A stretch of DNA of 64,000 nt from Xenopus tropicalis (GCF_000004195.4 NC_030684.2:108601429-108665428); one strand, 5' to 3'. Shown: positions 36,041 through 48,360, numbered from the stretch's first letter. Notes: generated by a model not told the origin, from the letters alone. Program-made: numbers and translations.

Positions 36041-36962
36041 CTAAGGATTAGGGACCAATGCACCTGCCCATCCTGCTCTAAGGATACTGAGGCTAGGGAA
36101 CCCTAGATCTCTTGCAACCCTGGAAGTGGTGGGAATTACCACATCCAGCTGCATCAAGAGGTTCCCAAAATTATATCATCTTAACTCTGAAAATGTTAGC
36201 TGCAACGGAGACCCATTTCACAATAATACACATGAACAAGTTGTGGAATTGTGGGGAAAAATGGTGCATTATGGGGAAAAAACATGATGAACTGTACATT
36301 CCACATTGCACTGCATTCATAAATGTATGCATAGATAAGTTAAGTGCTTAGGATAGTTATGCTCAAAATGTAAAACACAAATTAGGATTCTGAATTGATT
36401 CAGTATTCAGCAAAATTCTTTGTTAAGGATTTGGATGCATCTAAAATGTAATGGTTCAGTGCATCTCCAGCAAAATATTCTTTTTTTTCTTACAAATGAC
36501 TGCAGAGTTCTTTGTGCCCTGCACTTTGAAATGCAGTTTGTCTACTTTTACATGAGCCAGAAGTGCTGTGCGGTGCAGGTGTATTCAACTGACATTTATT
36601 ATTAATACAACAAATGTTAAGTATTTGCGGAATTTTCTATTTCATAAGTTACAATACATGTAAGCGGGTGTGGAGGTTGTTCTCTTTAAAGAGAGCTACA
36701 ACCTAAAAATAAATAATGCTAGAAATGCTGTATTTTATACATACTGAGCTTACTGTACCAGCCTAGAAATTCAATAGCCCTATAATAGTAAAGAGTGGCT
36801 GACAATGCTATGGTTAGGCCAGTAACACGGCACAACCTCTGAATGTTCTGGTCTGTTGTTACAGAGCTAAGCTTGGGGGGGGGGGGTCAACAATAATCAT
36901 CAGATCATTAGCATTAGGAAATGTTACATCTATCATTAAAGCTGATGCTACAGGGTTGATTA

Positions 36963-37416
36963 TTAAAGGGGTGGTTCAGCTTCAGGTTAAATTTTAGTAT
37001 TTTACAGAATGGCAACTTTTCAATTTACCTTTATTTTTTCTATTTGTTTCTTTAGTTTTTGAATGACTTGCATGTCTCTTTCCAGCTTTCAAATGGGGGT
37101 CACTGACCCTGACATCTAAAAGACAAATGCTGTGAGGCTACAATTTCACTGTTATTGCAACTTGTTTACTCATCTTTCTATTCAGGCCCACTCCTATTCA
37201 TATTCCAGTCTCTTATTCAAAACAATGCCCGGTTGCAAGACTAGTTTGGACCGTACCAACCAGGGAGTTGCTGAAATTCCAAACTGGAGAAGTGTTGAAT
37301 AAAAAACACAACTCAAAAACCACAAATAGTAAAAAATTAAAACCATTTGCAAATTGTCTTAGTTGTCACTCTCTATAACATGTTAAAAGTATATTAAAGG
37401 TAAACAACCCCTTTAA
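36963..37416. mobile_element. full-length T2-like MITE with TTAA ends
   Basis: Begins TTAAAGGGGTGGTTCAGC and ends GGTAAACAACCCCTTTAA. The T2 MITE family described in Xenopus has TTAAAGGRR termini at TTAA targets, which this matches. Interior blocks are shared with the copies at 10295, 25469, 31318 and 53469. Confidence 0.8.
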
Positions 37417-38092
37417 TTAATTCTGACGTGGAATGTACTGATTTCTATGCTGCAAATCAATTTGAATCTGAATGTATATATGTAAATGGTGACTTATGTG
37501 CATAAGCCCAGATCATGTACTGTGTGAATCAAGAGAAAAGAAGACTGGGAGCAATTGGCAGCATCTTCAGAGGAACAGATTTTCACTGCTAAAGTATGGA
37601 CCGTGGTTCTGAGTGGTTGTTAAATGAACAGATCTTTGCATGAGTTGCCACCCACCCAATTGGCCAACATAAGCCGATCCTATAAAGATTCAGCAGGACT
37701 GCGCAGGATCTGATCTTTGGCTCAATGGGACAATTTAAACCTGTCCAATAAATATCTGGCTAATTTTTGGCCATACTGTATGTGGTCCAATACAATACCA
37801 ACTACCCAAAGTAAAAATCATATAAAATAGTAAAAAAAGCATATATTGTGACCCATGACCCTCAAACTTACTGACCCACATCTATAGTACTCTTTTTGCA
37901 GGTAACCCACAGGCACCCAACCCTCTGCAGGAATCTAAATCACATGACTCTAATTTACAAATAAAATAAAGTAACATTGGCTTCTGAGTCTTTACTTCAG
38001 AATATAATCAGTATGATGGTACTGATCTTCACATTTTCCTTCTCTTTTAAATGGAATTATACCCCAAGTTTAATATAATAGCCACATATGAG

Positions 38093-38359
38093 GTAGGGAT
38101 GCATCAAATCCACTATTGTTGGATTCGGCCGAACCCTGAATCCTTTGTAATAGATTCGTCCGAATGTAAATTAGGATACGGGAGGGTTGCGAATACGAGA
38201 GCGCTGCGAAGATTTTTCAGCTTCCGTGTTTATGTGACAAAAAGTCACGTGATAGTAAGGATTCAGATTCGGTTTGGCCAGGAGCGTGGATTCAGCCGAA
38301 TCCGAGTCCTGCTGAAAAAGGTTGAATTTTGGCCGAATCCTGGATTCAGTGTATCCCTA
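38093..38359. mobile_element. 'ggattcggccgaa' palindromic repeat
   Basis: Left TAGGGATGCATCAAATCCAC and right GGATTCAGTGTATCCCTAA are inverted, with internal GATTCGGCCGAAC / GGCCGAATCC pairs and the central GTGACAAAAAGTCACG palindrome. This is a common Xenopus non-coding repeat as I know it. The 104-residue open frame across it is not a gene. Confidence 0.8.
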
Positions 38360-38853
38360 ATATGAGAGCATACCTTATTGCTTGTATAAAGCATCTTTAT
38401 ATGAATGGGTAGAAAGCATGTACCATTTAAGGCATTCTTTGAAGTAACTCATTATTATCTTGAAATTCTGTTCATGTCTATGGAGAGTAGAGAGCCAGAG
38501 AAGGAATGGCCTGTGCACATAGGAACCTAGTGACTTCGGCCTACTGTAAATATACATATAAATATTGCTACCACCATCTGCCTCCGTATCCTGAACAATG
38601 TGCCCAGCAGTAGTTTAGAACAACATTTTTCGCAGGGACAACCTGACAACACAGCATATTCTGGGAATATTTAGGTCACATAAGGAATCTCAAGTTTACA
38701 GCATTCATTCCACGTCTCTGCTTAGCCAGTGAGTGTGAGGTGTGGAAGATACGGGTGTGAGTAAAACAGATGGGGGCTAAATGAATACAAACATTCTCTT
38801 CTCGCGTGACAGACATCCGCACACATTAATCATTCAGACAATCTAACTAAACT

Positions 38854-38859
38854 TTTATT
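38854..38859 (-). terminator. candidate slc25a21 polyadenylation signal
   Basis: TTTATT on the + strand (AATAAA on the - strand), about 600 nt past the slc25a21 stop. Another copy is at 38987-38992. Either could serve; nothing in the sequence decides between them. Confidence 0.3.
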
Positions 38860-39454
38860 GACCTTCTGTGCAGTAACAAACTACATTTAAGGGGTAAAAA
38901 ATGTGTCTACCAGGCCAAAGATCAATTCAGAAGAGAAATACAAGTAGAAAAAAATAATAAATTAAAATTTAGCAACAACTGGTATTTTTATTAAGAAAAT
39001 ATTTCTACATCATGTAAATTGGGGGGGTTGAAAAAAAATCTAGATATCCAGCCTCTGACTGCTCTGGTACCGCACTGGTCAAAAGGGCACACAATGTGCA
39101 CCAGAAATATATACATAGATGGATGCTGAAGAGTAATACTTTCTAATACTGTTCGGCCTTATGGCCACATACTTCGTTGTGGAGGAGTCGCAGGATCTTG
39201 CTGTCACCACATCTAGAGTGGATGAATATTGTCTGGAACTCCAGAGGAGACATTCCGCTGAATCCAGCAGGACAAGAACTCAGCCATCACGATTTTTCTT
39301 TTTGTTTAACTAAATGTGCAGCGTGCATGGGAATAATTCACATGATTAAAATATTCTTTGTGTAAAAAAATGTACTTTATACCAAATTCACATTTGTTGC
39401 TTGTGCCCCTGGATATAGCTTTCTACATGTAGAATCCAGTTGCGTCATCTTTGG

Positions 39455-39516
39455 TCACCAGTGTTTCTGAAGCCAAGCATAGGAATATTCATACACCAAC
39501 AACATTACTGCTCCTC
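39455..39516 (-). CDS. slc25a21: slc25a21 terminal coding exon
   Basis: On the - strand the acceptor ATATTCTTACAG precedes the exon's first base at 39516. It completes a split Gly codon and then encodes GAVMLLVYEYSYAWLQKHW followed by TGA at 39457-39455. This is the C-terminus of the mitochondrial 2-oxodicarboxylate carrier, whose human form ends in a very similar YEYTYSWLQENW stretch. It forms the last transmembrane helix of the third carrier repeat. The 3' UTR extends to lower coordinates toward pax9. Confidence 0.92.
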
Positions 39517-42500
39517 CTGTAAGAATATAGTGTTGGGTTAGATCAATAGTCAGGCCAGTACAAACTTGGATAATGCAGAGAAAATGATTACAATAAGACG
39601 GCTTCTTTATATATCTAGAGCTTATAAAATATAGTTAATGAGCCTTTCTTGTTGCTTCCCTTATTCTTCTTGCATCTAAAGCAGGCAGCAAAATGGAAGA
39701 TCTCTACAGAAATTATTTGAGCAAATTGGCCAACTGTTTGTTAATGTTTGCATGAATCATTTTGATCATATTAGAGTTGAACCAAACCAAATGCTTGTAG
39801 GGTCACTGGCCAACACAGCACAAAGCTCACTTGAAAACGGATTGTTTAGTCCACAAGTCCCCAAAACATGCCCAGTGCAACCTACTAACGGCAGGGTTGC
39901 ATATCGACAGGTTGTTACATTTTTGTTTCTGTCAGTTAAGTCTTTCAAATCATGCATATGATGATATTGGCATACACTTTGCTAGCCCTGTAGTTTATGT
40001 ATGTGTGAAGGTATACCAAAAATGATATCCCTTTTTCACACTCATGGTTTGCTCTTATGGTATACTATATAATTACCTTGGATTAATTGCAGTGCAGTAA
40101 TCACTGCAAATCACACACATGCACATATATGTATATAATATACATACATACAGTGTGAGTAGCAAGGGTTAACAGTGTTTTATATAGATAAAACTAGTGC
40201 AGGTATGGGGCATGATGACCAGAATGCTTGGGACATGGGTTTTTACAGGTGTCTTTTTGTACCCAGCTTGAGGGTCAGATAGGATAAGATTCATTATAAA
40301 CACTTATGTGCATTACTAGATATTCTTAGAACTATGGCTCTGAATGGCTCGAACAACTATGTTTCCCTGTTATAAGCTAGGTGGGTTTGGGCAAATGTCT
40401 TCCAATGAGTAACTAAGCTAAAAAGCTTTACAAACACTACTTTACGGCTACTAAAACATTAAAAAGATTGTTTTACCATCAACGTGAATTATTGTAGGTT
40501 AGTTACCAACAATAACAAGCTACTGATTTGCTATTAAAGAGAAATAGCAATTCAGTTGGTTTAGAACTGTATATTTAAAAAGAAGGGTATAAGAAATAGC
40601 ACTGCCATATTCCAGAAGAGGTTTCCAGGTTACTGAAAGTAAAACTGTATAAATACTGCTGGCAATTTCAAGGTTCGGGTCATTTTATTAAATGGTATGA
40701 ATGCCTCAATGCAAGAAGGGAAATACTTATTAACAGAAAAAAAAACATCCAATAAGGCACTTAAAAGCATTCTTTCTCTGTGCTTCAGAATATTTCCAAG
40801 AAAAATCATGTTTTTATTAGGTTTCTTCAACCATATTTGAGTTTATAAAAATAACTAGGCAACTGACTTACAAACATAACTAGCAGCTATTTAATACTGC
40901 AGTTGGAAACTACTCTCCCACTTGAATTTCAGTTTGGTTCAGTATCCCATTCCAAATACTTTTGTTCAACAGGCTTCATCAATATAACAGAATTCTGTAC
41001 GGGATACCTTAAATGGTGCAACAGCTGTTATTCTAAATGTAACATAGAATTTAACATTTAAATTCTGGCTACGAATTCATTTACGAATTAACCCTATCCC
41101 TTAGGATTTGCATTTGGTTCCCCTAGGCACAACTCTTTGCACTCCCAGAATTTATGTGATGGTCATACCCTGGCATGCTATCTTATGCATCTTTCAGTGT
41201 GCACAGTAGGGAGCCAGTACATACTAGTTAAATGAGGCAGGGCTTCCTTGAGCCAATCATCACTACACCCAGGACATGTGCAGAGCATAGCAGCACTGAC
41301 CATAAGCAGAGGTGAACATAGAAAGTGTATGCACTCTAGGGGCACCCCCTTAGCTCTTCATTAATTGTGCCCCTGCTCATAGTAAAATAGCAAAAGCATC
41401 TGTAAATTTAATCCCTATTTAAAAAAATCTAAAAAGGACATATTTAAATTTAAAAAGGACATATTTAAAAGCAGCAACTTAAAAAAACAAATGCTCAAGT
41501 TCATAATCCAATTTATCAATTTTTCTAGCTCTGATGTAGGGTTTATCATTAATAAAAAAGAAATGGAAAGCCAGACAATGCTGAGGAATTATTCTTAAAG
41601 CCAGTAGAGTATGGACTAATATATGGCTAGATCATTTTCCATGAGCTCCTAATCATGTAAAACATTAAAGGGCCACAACGTTTATGCAATAAAAATATAT
41701 AAGCATGAGAACTGACAGTATGCCTGGCAGTGAATTTTATTTTAGTGCTTTAGTTCTGCCTCTTTGAGCTCCAAGAATCTTATTGCTGGCTGGGTAAGGA
41801 AAGTTCGGGGCTCTAATTTTAGAGAAGACTTTCTAGAGAATAGCAGTTTTCACACTGCCCCCAAGGAAACAGTTAATGCTGAATGTGGGCAAAGCTTTGG
41901 CTATTAAGTAACAGACATTCTGGGGGCTTTTAGCAGTTATCACAGGGCAACAGGTTTACAACATATGAGTTGAAGGATATCAGTTTACTAAATATAAAAC
42001 TGGCATTTGGATATTTCTTCCTGCAAAGGGTTATTTTATTAACAAGGTCTTCCATCTTCTTTGTAGATGAAGTGATGTATGTTGATGTTTAGTGACAATT
42101 TTACAACGTCAAGCCCATAAATACATTTATCTGAAACAGCTGACACGTTGCTGCCTTACAGGCGCTTTGGTTGCAAGAAATATAGCAGAAGATTTAGGGG
42201 AGTTTATCTTAAAACAAAAATGCAAAATTAGAAATAACTAGCGTAAGAGCCTTATTTCTGCAACTCTGATTGTTTGCATTTCGAATGCTTGCTTATTCAT
42301 TAATAAGGAAAACTTGTTTGAATAAGCTTGAAAAACTCAAATCTGCGTCTACTAACTCTCAAATTGAAAATATGGCTTGACTTCGCCTAGGACAACTACC
42401 ATTGACTTCTACATAAACTGCCAAAGCTTTACATTCGAGTTTTCCGATTTTTTTCCCTTGATAAATATAAGACATTAATTCTTAAAAATATCTGTGGTAT

Positions 42501-42983
42501 ATAACAACCTGACGTTAACAGGGATGACAGCAGGGGTGGATATCCTTATACAGAGGAAAGATGGTAGGGGAAAGTTATTACAGTTGGTGAAAATGTATAG
42601 AAACTATGTACAGATGTCCTCATAATTACTCATAGGAACCAAGATATTCATTTTAGAAGTTTAGATGCTACCTAACTTGCCATGTTTGTGCATCTAAAAA
42701 GCCAGAAACAGTGGCAATGTGCATAGAATAGCAGGCGGAGCCAGGGCACTAACATCAGAAATGTAGGGCACAATATTAAAACCCTAAATAGGGACACATA
42801 ATGAGAGAAAATATGAAGAACAATAAGCATAATGAACTCCCAAGTAAATATCACTTGGGATTGTCCTCTAAAGTGATTTTGGCACACTCCAAAATAAATG
42901 TTGTCTCTTTATCTTTCCCAAAGCCATAGTAGAAGGCTCTGATAGGCTGTTTACATGATATTGCAGCAGCCTATGAGACCCTT

Positions 42984-43211
42984 GCATTACTCCCAGCCTA
43001 CCACCATGAAAGTCTAAAGAGGACTGGTGTTTCTGGTATCAATTTATCCCTCTTTTTAGAAGTTTATTCTTAATAAAATAGATGAAACAAGTCATGAGCA
43101 TTACTCCCAGCCCACCACCATGATAGTCTAAAGAGGACTGGTGTTTCTGGTATCAATTTATCCCTCATTTTAGAAGTTTATTCTTAATAAAATAGATGAA
43201 ATAAGTCACGA
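42984..43211. repeat. 114-bp tandem duplication
   Basis: Two adjacent copies, 42984-43097 and 43098-43211, differ at only a handful of positions (for example CCTACC/CCCACC, TGAAAG/TGATAG, CTTTTT/CATTTT). It lies in the last slc25a21 intron, about 460 bp downstream (in gene direction) of the 53-nt exon. Confidence 0.95.
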
Positions 43212-43672
43212 GCAGTTATGTGGACACACAGAATATCATGCACTGGCCACAGAACTTAACATGACTGCTGCTGCTAACACAGACTTGGATAATGACAACT
43301 AATAGAATTTTATACAGTGGTAGATTATAATAAAGTAATGTTTGGTGGCAGCAGGGCCCAGAACTCCAGAGGGACATAAGTCACTGACAACCTGCAGTGG
43401 GTCAACAAGTGAATATGTACTAAATAATATTGGGCCACCACTGTGAGCTGTGGTTTCTTGCACTTCATTTTAATAAATACCTTTAATCCGTCTGTAGTTA
43501 TATTAATGTGAGTGACCTGAGATGAGCCACCAAGTCCTGATCAGTTTTTACCATGTGTTCCCTTTAGGTCCCATCTAGTTTTGCTAATACCCTAATTATT
43601 ATTAAACAACCTGGCTTATAAAGGCATGGATAAAAAATAACTGTAAGGAAGGAAAATTATAGAAATATTTAC

Positions 43673-43725
43673 CAGGCCCAAGTCGCATTATCTTGGGAAG
43701 AAGACCCTTATAAAGAGCTAGGAAC
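43673..43725 (-). CDS. slc25a21: slc25a21 penultimate coding exon
   Basis: A 53-nt exon on the - strand with acceptor TTTTCTTTTCAG before 43725 and donor GTAAAT after 43673. It completes the Gly codon left by the upstream exon and encodes FLALYKGLLPKIMRLGP plus one base of the next Gly codon, in phase with the terminal exon. The YKGLLPKIMRLGPG stretch is the conserved post-signature segment of the third repeat of mitochondrial carriers and matches SLC25A21. It is too short to show up as a long open frame and was found by homology and splice phase. Confidence 0.92.
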
Positions 43726-43807
43726 CTGAAAAGAAAATATCAAAGAAAGGGTTATTTAGAGTAAAATATGAGCTATCCATCAAAAAAATTAGAACATGCA
43801 GTTCTTG

Positions 43808-43848
43808 TATATATATATATATATATATAAATAAATATATATTTATTT
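43808..43848. repeat. (TA)n microsatellite
   Basis: TA repeat passing into ATAAATATATATTTATTTAT, in slc25a21 intron just upstream of the 53-nt exon. Confidence 0.85.
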
Positions 43849-44045
43849 ATAATACTGCTTTCGATACAATTACATTTACAAATTATTTTAAAATGATCAC
43901 ATAAGTAAATCAATTGTGGCAAACATTATGTACAGACCCAGTGTAGGCAGATCTTGAAACAGATAAAAAGCCACTTGTATCTTTCTATGATGTTAATGCC
44001 TAAATAAAGCTTGGAATAGAAAAAAAAAAAGCCACTTGTGTGTGG

Positions 44046-44071
<26 letters not shown>
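44046..44071. repeat. poly-T run
   Basis: About 25 consecutive T in slc25a21 intron; no target duplication was recognised, so a retroinsertion is not claimed. Confidence 0.85.
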
Positions 44072-44077
<6 letters not shown>

Positions 44078-44975
44078 TGCCCCCCTAAAGAAGACATGTC
44101 TCACAAAGAATTATGCAGAATGGGTCTTAGCAATAAGGTGAAGTCTCCTTCTGCTGTTATTGGCAGTGGTAGTTTGTAAGATCCTGTACAATGATATCAG
44201 GCAGAAGATTCTCTGCTTAGTAAGAAACAGTATATACAAGCCAAGTCTTGATCTCCCAGTTTGAAACATCCTTTTCTTCATTATATGTTCTTTTGGATTA
44301 GATCTGCATCGCGTTATTCTATGCCCTGGCTTGTCTGAGCATTCTAAAAGCTCACTGTACAAAATCCTATCAGATATTTATAAATGATTACATAATATTT
44401 TAGGATAAAAGCTAGAGCATCTGCACAGGTGAAGACCTCAGTTCTGGGATATTTTAGATATTTTCTTACATGGGAATGCACAACCTATAACTAGGCAGGT
44501 GTTGATCTACAATCCTAGCAACCACCTAACAACGCTACAGGTTGGTTACTGTAACTTAACAGCTGCAGCATCACAGATCATGAATCGCTGATGTTCTCAG
44601 AGTGTGAAATTATATATTCTCTTCTCTGAATCAGGAAATTTGCTATCACACCTAGTAGAGAAATGTACAATGCAAACACATATTTATTGTGCATTTAATT
44701 TGACAGCCAAAGCCGTTTTATATGCACATAGCCTCTGTAACTGTATTAAGTGGACAATGTAGCAGTTCTAAAAGCATAGTAATAGGGGCGGTTGTTCTGA
44801 TCACTCTAGAGCGTACTGAAGGCTTGCATTGTATTATTTCTATACAATTTACTTTTCAAATGTATCATATTCCTGCAAATAAAACATTTTGTTCTAATCA
44901 CTGGGACATGGTGTAGTTAATCATTGTAATGGCTCCAATACAAACCATCTATCCTATACAATAATAATTTTACAT

Positions 44976-45257
44976 CAGTGTAGGACTGGTATGCCAGGGG
45001 CCCACCAGAAAACCGTAGACCATGGATCCACTCTGCAAACTACTTTTCATCTACTTCTTACTCAGTCTCTATAGTTTCCTAGTTTTTTTTATCCTTACAT
45101 GCTATAATCTATTTTTCTATACATTTAGTTGCTTTGTTCCCATAGAAAAATAAGTAATGACCATGAATTAGGCCAAATGGCTAAAAGCAGGAGGGCCCAC
45201 TGACACCTGGGCCCACCGGGAATGTTCCTGGTATCCATGTGGGCCAGTCTGACACTG
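44976..45257. mobile_element. 'cagtgtaggactgg' inverted-repeat element
   Basis: Starts CAGTGTAGGACTGGTATGCC and ends GGGCCAGTCTGACACTG. GGGCCCACC blocks flank the middle. The related copy at 55097-55362 has the same ends. Confidence 0.75.
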
Positions 45258-45454
45258 TTTTAGATGCATGCCCTGGTTTAGATACTGCAAAACAGCTTCT
45301 AGATTAAAAAGGTGGTGACTGGTTTAAACCTACTGTTAAGCTATTATTCCATTTTCCAGTCACCCTCAGACAATGAGATTCAGCATGATGGGAAAGTGGC
45401 CTTTTAGTCAGTCCTATATATATATATATCAGATAGTAAAAGATTTAAATTTAC

Positions 45455-45636
45455 CCTTCTTCCTTATACACTGTCATAATAGTCTTCCAGCAGCTGCGAT
45501 ATTTAATAATACCAGGTTCCGGTTGTGGCCCTTGAATCCGACTTTTTGCCACATCAAATGGGATGTTAATAATGGAGGCCAGGGTCCCTGAGGCCAAGCC
45601 AATCATAAACTTTCTGAGGAACTCCAGGGTTGCATC
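45455..45636 (-). CDS. slc25a21: slc25a21 internal exon with third carrier signature
   Basis: A 182-nt - strand exon. Acceptor TTAAATTCACAG precedes 45636 and donor GTAAAT follows 45455. It encodes about 60 residues: LEFLRKFMIGLASGTLASII, then the carrier signature PFDVAKSRIQG (the P-x-D-x-x-K motif of repeat 3), then IKYRSCWKTIMTVYKEEG. This matches the SLC25A21 2-oxodicarboxylate carrier, an inner mitochondrial membrane exchanger of C5-C7 oxodicarboxylates such as 2-oxoadipate for 2-oxoglutarate in lysine and tryptophan breakdown. The upstream exons, which encode repeats 1 and 2, lie beyond this window. The exon joins in phase to 43725-43673. Confidence 0.95.
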
Positions 45637-46935
45637 CTGTGAATTTAATAAAACATAGGAGATAGTGTGTAAAGAAATAGAAGGCTACCATGCTGCTAAA
45701 ACAGATCAAATAGTGTCATATTATGATACTGATGCTTTTAAAAATATGAATGTACATAAAAAGTTACCTATAGCTCATGTTAATTGTTTTTCGCTGATAG
45801 GGCTGCTTTTGTAAATAATTGTTACTTGAAGTCCCTAAACCTGACTGTTTTGCCAACCTGACTGTCCCTTCTCAGCCTGTCAGTTATAGCTTCTAAAGCT
45901 AAGGGCCAACTGCACAAATATGGCAGCCGCCACATAGAGGAACATGGGGGATCAGATGGGTAATGTAAAAGCATCAGGGAAATGTTATGATAGATGTAAA
46001 ATATATTACATTTCTGGTGTCAGTATCTCTTTAAGAAATGGTTCATGGGACAGTTCTGGCACCAATAATTTGCCTACCAATGCATATTTTCCATTAATTT
46101 TAATGAAATTCAAAAATGGAGGATCTATATTGCTGTAAAGGGTTAAAACACAATTTTTAACATAAAATTTGGCCAAATATCTATAAATAAAATGTAGATG
46201 CTTTTTTCTATATTGGTTTCCCAATAGAAGTCCAATATTTTGCTGCCACGAGACCTGGGTGCCTTGTTATTATTTAAAGAGCATTGAATTCCTCTTTGTA
46301 TAATTTGAAATGGGAATGTCAGTCCTGATGCCGATTGGTCATGTGGCCATACAGCAAGGCAATGATAACCAACTCACAAGTAAATCAATCACAATGGTTC
46401 AGTCAAAATCCTGACCGGAGATGCAAGACCATAAAAAAGATGTCAGGCAAAAATCTAGTGCTCTGTGCAGAGACCGGTATTGAGAAGCACAGCTAAGCCC
46501 TGAATGAGGTGCAAAGTACAGGGTGGGAGTGTGGATGCCTACATGCCTCCCCCTGCCTGCCCCTCAGTAATACAGTACTGATGCAGTTAGCTCTATATTA
46601 GTGAAGGTTACCTCACCCCATGGCGTCCATCCATGGAGCACATGTGCCCATGAATTTGGTGGGACAAGTTTCACTCTACACCTTGTCCCAGATTAAAAAT
46701 CTGGAGCAAAATGCAGAGAGCAACACTGTTGGGTATGAGGGAGGCCTGCCGTTGGAAGGCAACAACCACATAGCTCTCCAGCACCTTGGTGCCTCCACAA
46801 TGATGTACAAACTAGGGGTCATCCCTTACAGAGGTAAAGCTGCCAAATGCATTTAGAGTGAAGTGCAGCTCTTTGAAGTGGGACAATGTGAAAAGTATAG
46901 AATGGCTGTTTCTTGTATTTTTCCCCATCTTAAAA

Positions 46936-47012
46936 TAAATGAGGCCATTACACTTACATGAGGCCATTACACTTACATGAGGCCATTACACTTACATGTG
47001 GCCATTACACTT
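46936..47012. repeat. 19-bp tandem repeat, four copies
   Basis: ATGAGGCCATTACACTTAC occurs three times in succession, followed by a fourth copy with ATGTGG and a divergent end. Confidence 0.92.
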
Positions 47013-47679
47013 TAGCCTTCTAAGGAATTATTTAACCAAAGGGTTAAAATGAACATTTATTTTAAGCTTTGCCTTCTATTACTTTATTTACTATAGTAAC
47101 AGCTCTAAGCATTAGGTTGGGTATGTGCCACAACAATGGCCGTCCATCATTATAGGCTGTTACAAGACTGGCCTTAGAGGTCACTCACCAAACAAGTAAA
47201 TAGAACGATTGGCCCTCTTTGAGGTGTTTCAGGGTAATGTACAAAATTGTGCTGAATTTGCAAAAGAACTAGTAACAATTCTGTAGGAACAAACCTGGAA
47301 AAAACCTTAGATAATGTACCCAGGGAGAAATAGCAAGTACTGAAACCTCTTGTTTTTATACTCAGCAATGGGAAAAAGCTATTACTTTTACAGATGGATA
47401 ACCTATTGACAGATAAAAGGTTTTGCCCAGGGCAATCAATAAAAATCTGACCTGTTATGGGAATATCTATTTTTTGGCTACACCTGTATCCTACAACGGA
47501 ATATTTGCCTAATGTAAGAACAACAGCTGAAAGCTTAGCACGCCTCTAGCCCAGCAATAATCCTGACCTTCTTAGAGAAAATACACTTCCCATTGCTGCA
47601 GCATTCCCTTCCCACTGGGAGCAATAGGGCTACTAAGAACTTTTGTGTCTGCGCTAGGTGTTTTGCTAATACTGTGCTT

Positions 47680-48010
47680 TCCTGGCTGAGTCGGTGGGGG
47701 AGATGTTATTTGCTCTGAGCTTGATATGTGGGTTTAGGAGGATTCTGGGTAATGTGCCTTTAATCAGCAACCTGGCACCCAGCACAATGGGCTCCTTGCA
47801 GAGAGATGAGGGAGGATTTCCTTGGGTTGCAACGTTTCTTCCCTGACAATCCCATTGGCTCTGTTTTCGCACATGGTCCAAATCGCCTGCGGGCACGTTT
47901 CCTCACACAGGATTCATAAATACAGTCCATAACGAGACTCTGGTTTCGACATATGGGGATGATTTGTGTAATTGGCCTTTACAATGTACTTAGTATTACT
48001 GTATCAAAAC
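47680..48010. promoter_or_regulatory. candidate conserved non-coding element (slc25a21 intron)
   Basis: Repeat-free, less AT-rich than the surroundings, with scattered CpGs (TTTTCGCACATGG, AATCGCCTGCGGGCACG, GTTTCGACATATG) and a CCCATTGGC motif near 47848. No coding frame fits. Mammalian SLC25A21 introns hold pax9-linked conserved elements, so this is a reasonable candidate, but conservation cannot be seen from one sequence. Confidence 0.25.
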
Positions 48011-48179
48011 ACAAGAAACCTGAGCACTCTATTAGCTAATTGGCCAGAATATTTTACAAATGACAGCAAACCCTGAACCAGGAAGCTCACTAAAATGTGA
48101 ATGTGTCCCTAAGACCCCTAAATGTTAAACGAAATAAAAGAGTCATGAAAAAGCAAGCGCACACACACACACACACATG

Positions 48180-48360
48180 GCTGCTGCTGGCCTGCAGGTT
48201 TTTTCCACATTTCTCCTCAGATGTCGCAGATCTGTCAGCAGGAAATGTTCTCCCGCTACTAAACTAACAAGCTCGCTGTGGTAATGCACCGCCGGCCGTG
48301 CCCTTGAATTAAAGAGCTTTTACCGACTGCAGGAGTTGGGACACCTTCACTTAAAGGAAC
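48180..48360. promoter_or_regulatory. candidate conserved non-coding element
   Basis: GC-richer, repeat-free stretch following an (AC)n run at 48158-48177, with CACCGCCGGCCGTGCCC, TTGAATTAAAGAGC and GATGTCGCAGATCTG. The claim rests only on composition and absence of repeats. Confidence 0.25.

Larger units (their letters stand above)
34620..38850. other. intergenic interval between pax9 and slc25a21
   Basis: About 4 kb between the predicted 3' UTR ends. It holds repeats (35848, 36963, 38093), part of a 'ccactggttggggatcactg' repeat near 35148-35180, and otherwise AT-rich sequence without coding signal. Confidence 0.7.
39455..45636 (-). other. slc25a21: slc25a21, 3' part of gene (partial in window)
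   Basis: Three coding exons join in phase as 45636-45455, 43725-43673 and 39516-39455, with introns of about 1.7 and 4.2 kb. They give the C-terminal ~98 residues of the carrier (full-length human protein about 299). The gene runs on the - strand and converges on pax9. In mammals SLC25A21 is a very large gene lying next to PAX9 in the same convergent layout, and its introns are known to hold pax9-linked conserved non-coding DNA. The rest of the window above 45636 is inferred to be its next intron. Confidence 0.9.

Noticed and set aside
38051..38365. 104-codon frame with a 'RVYVTKSHVIVRIQIRFGQ' type sequence
   Set aside because: It coincides with the palindromic 'ggattcggccgaa' repeat.
44046..44071. 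Poly-T run as the tail of an antisense retroinsertion
   Set aside because: No target-site duplication or LINE/SINE body could be recognised around it.
46620..46856. 78-codon frame MASIHGAHVPMNLVG...
   Set aside because: No recognised family, splice context or conserved motif; left as unexplained intron sequence.
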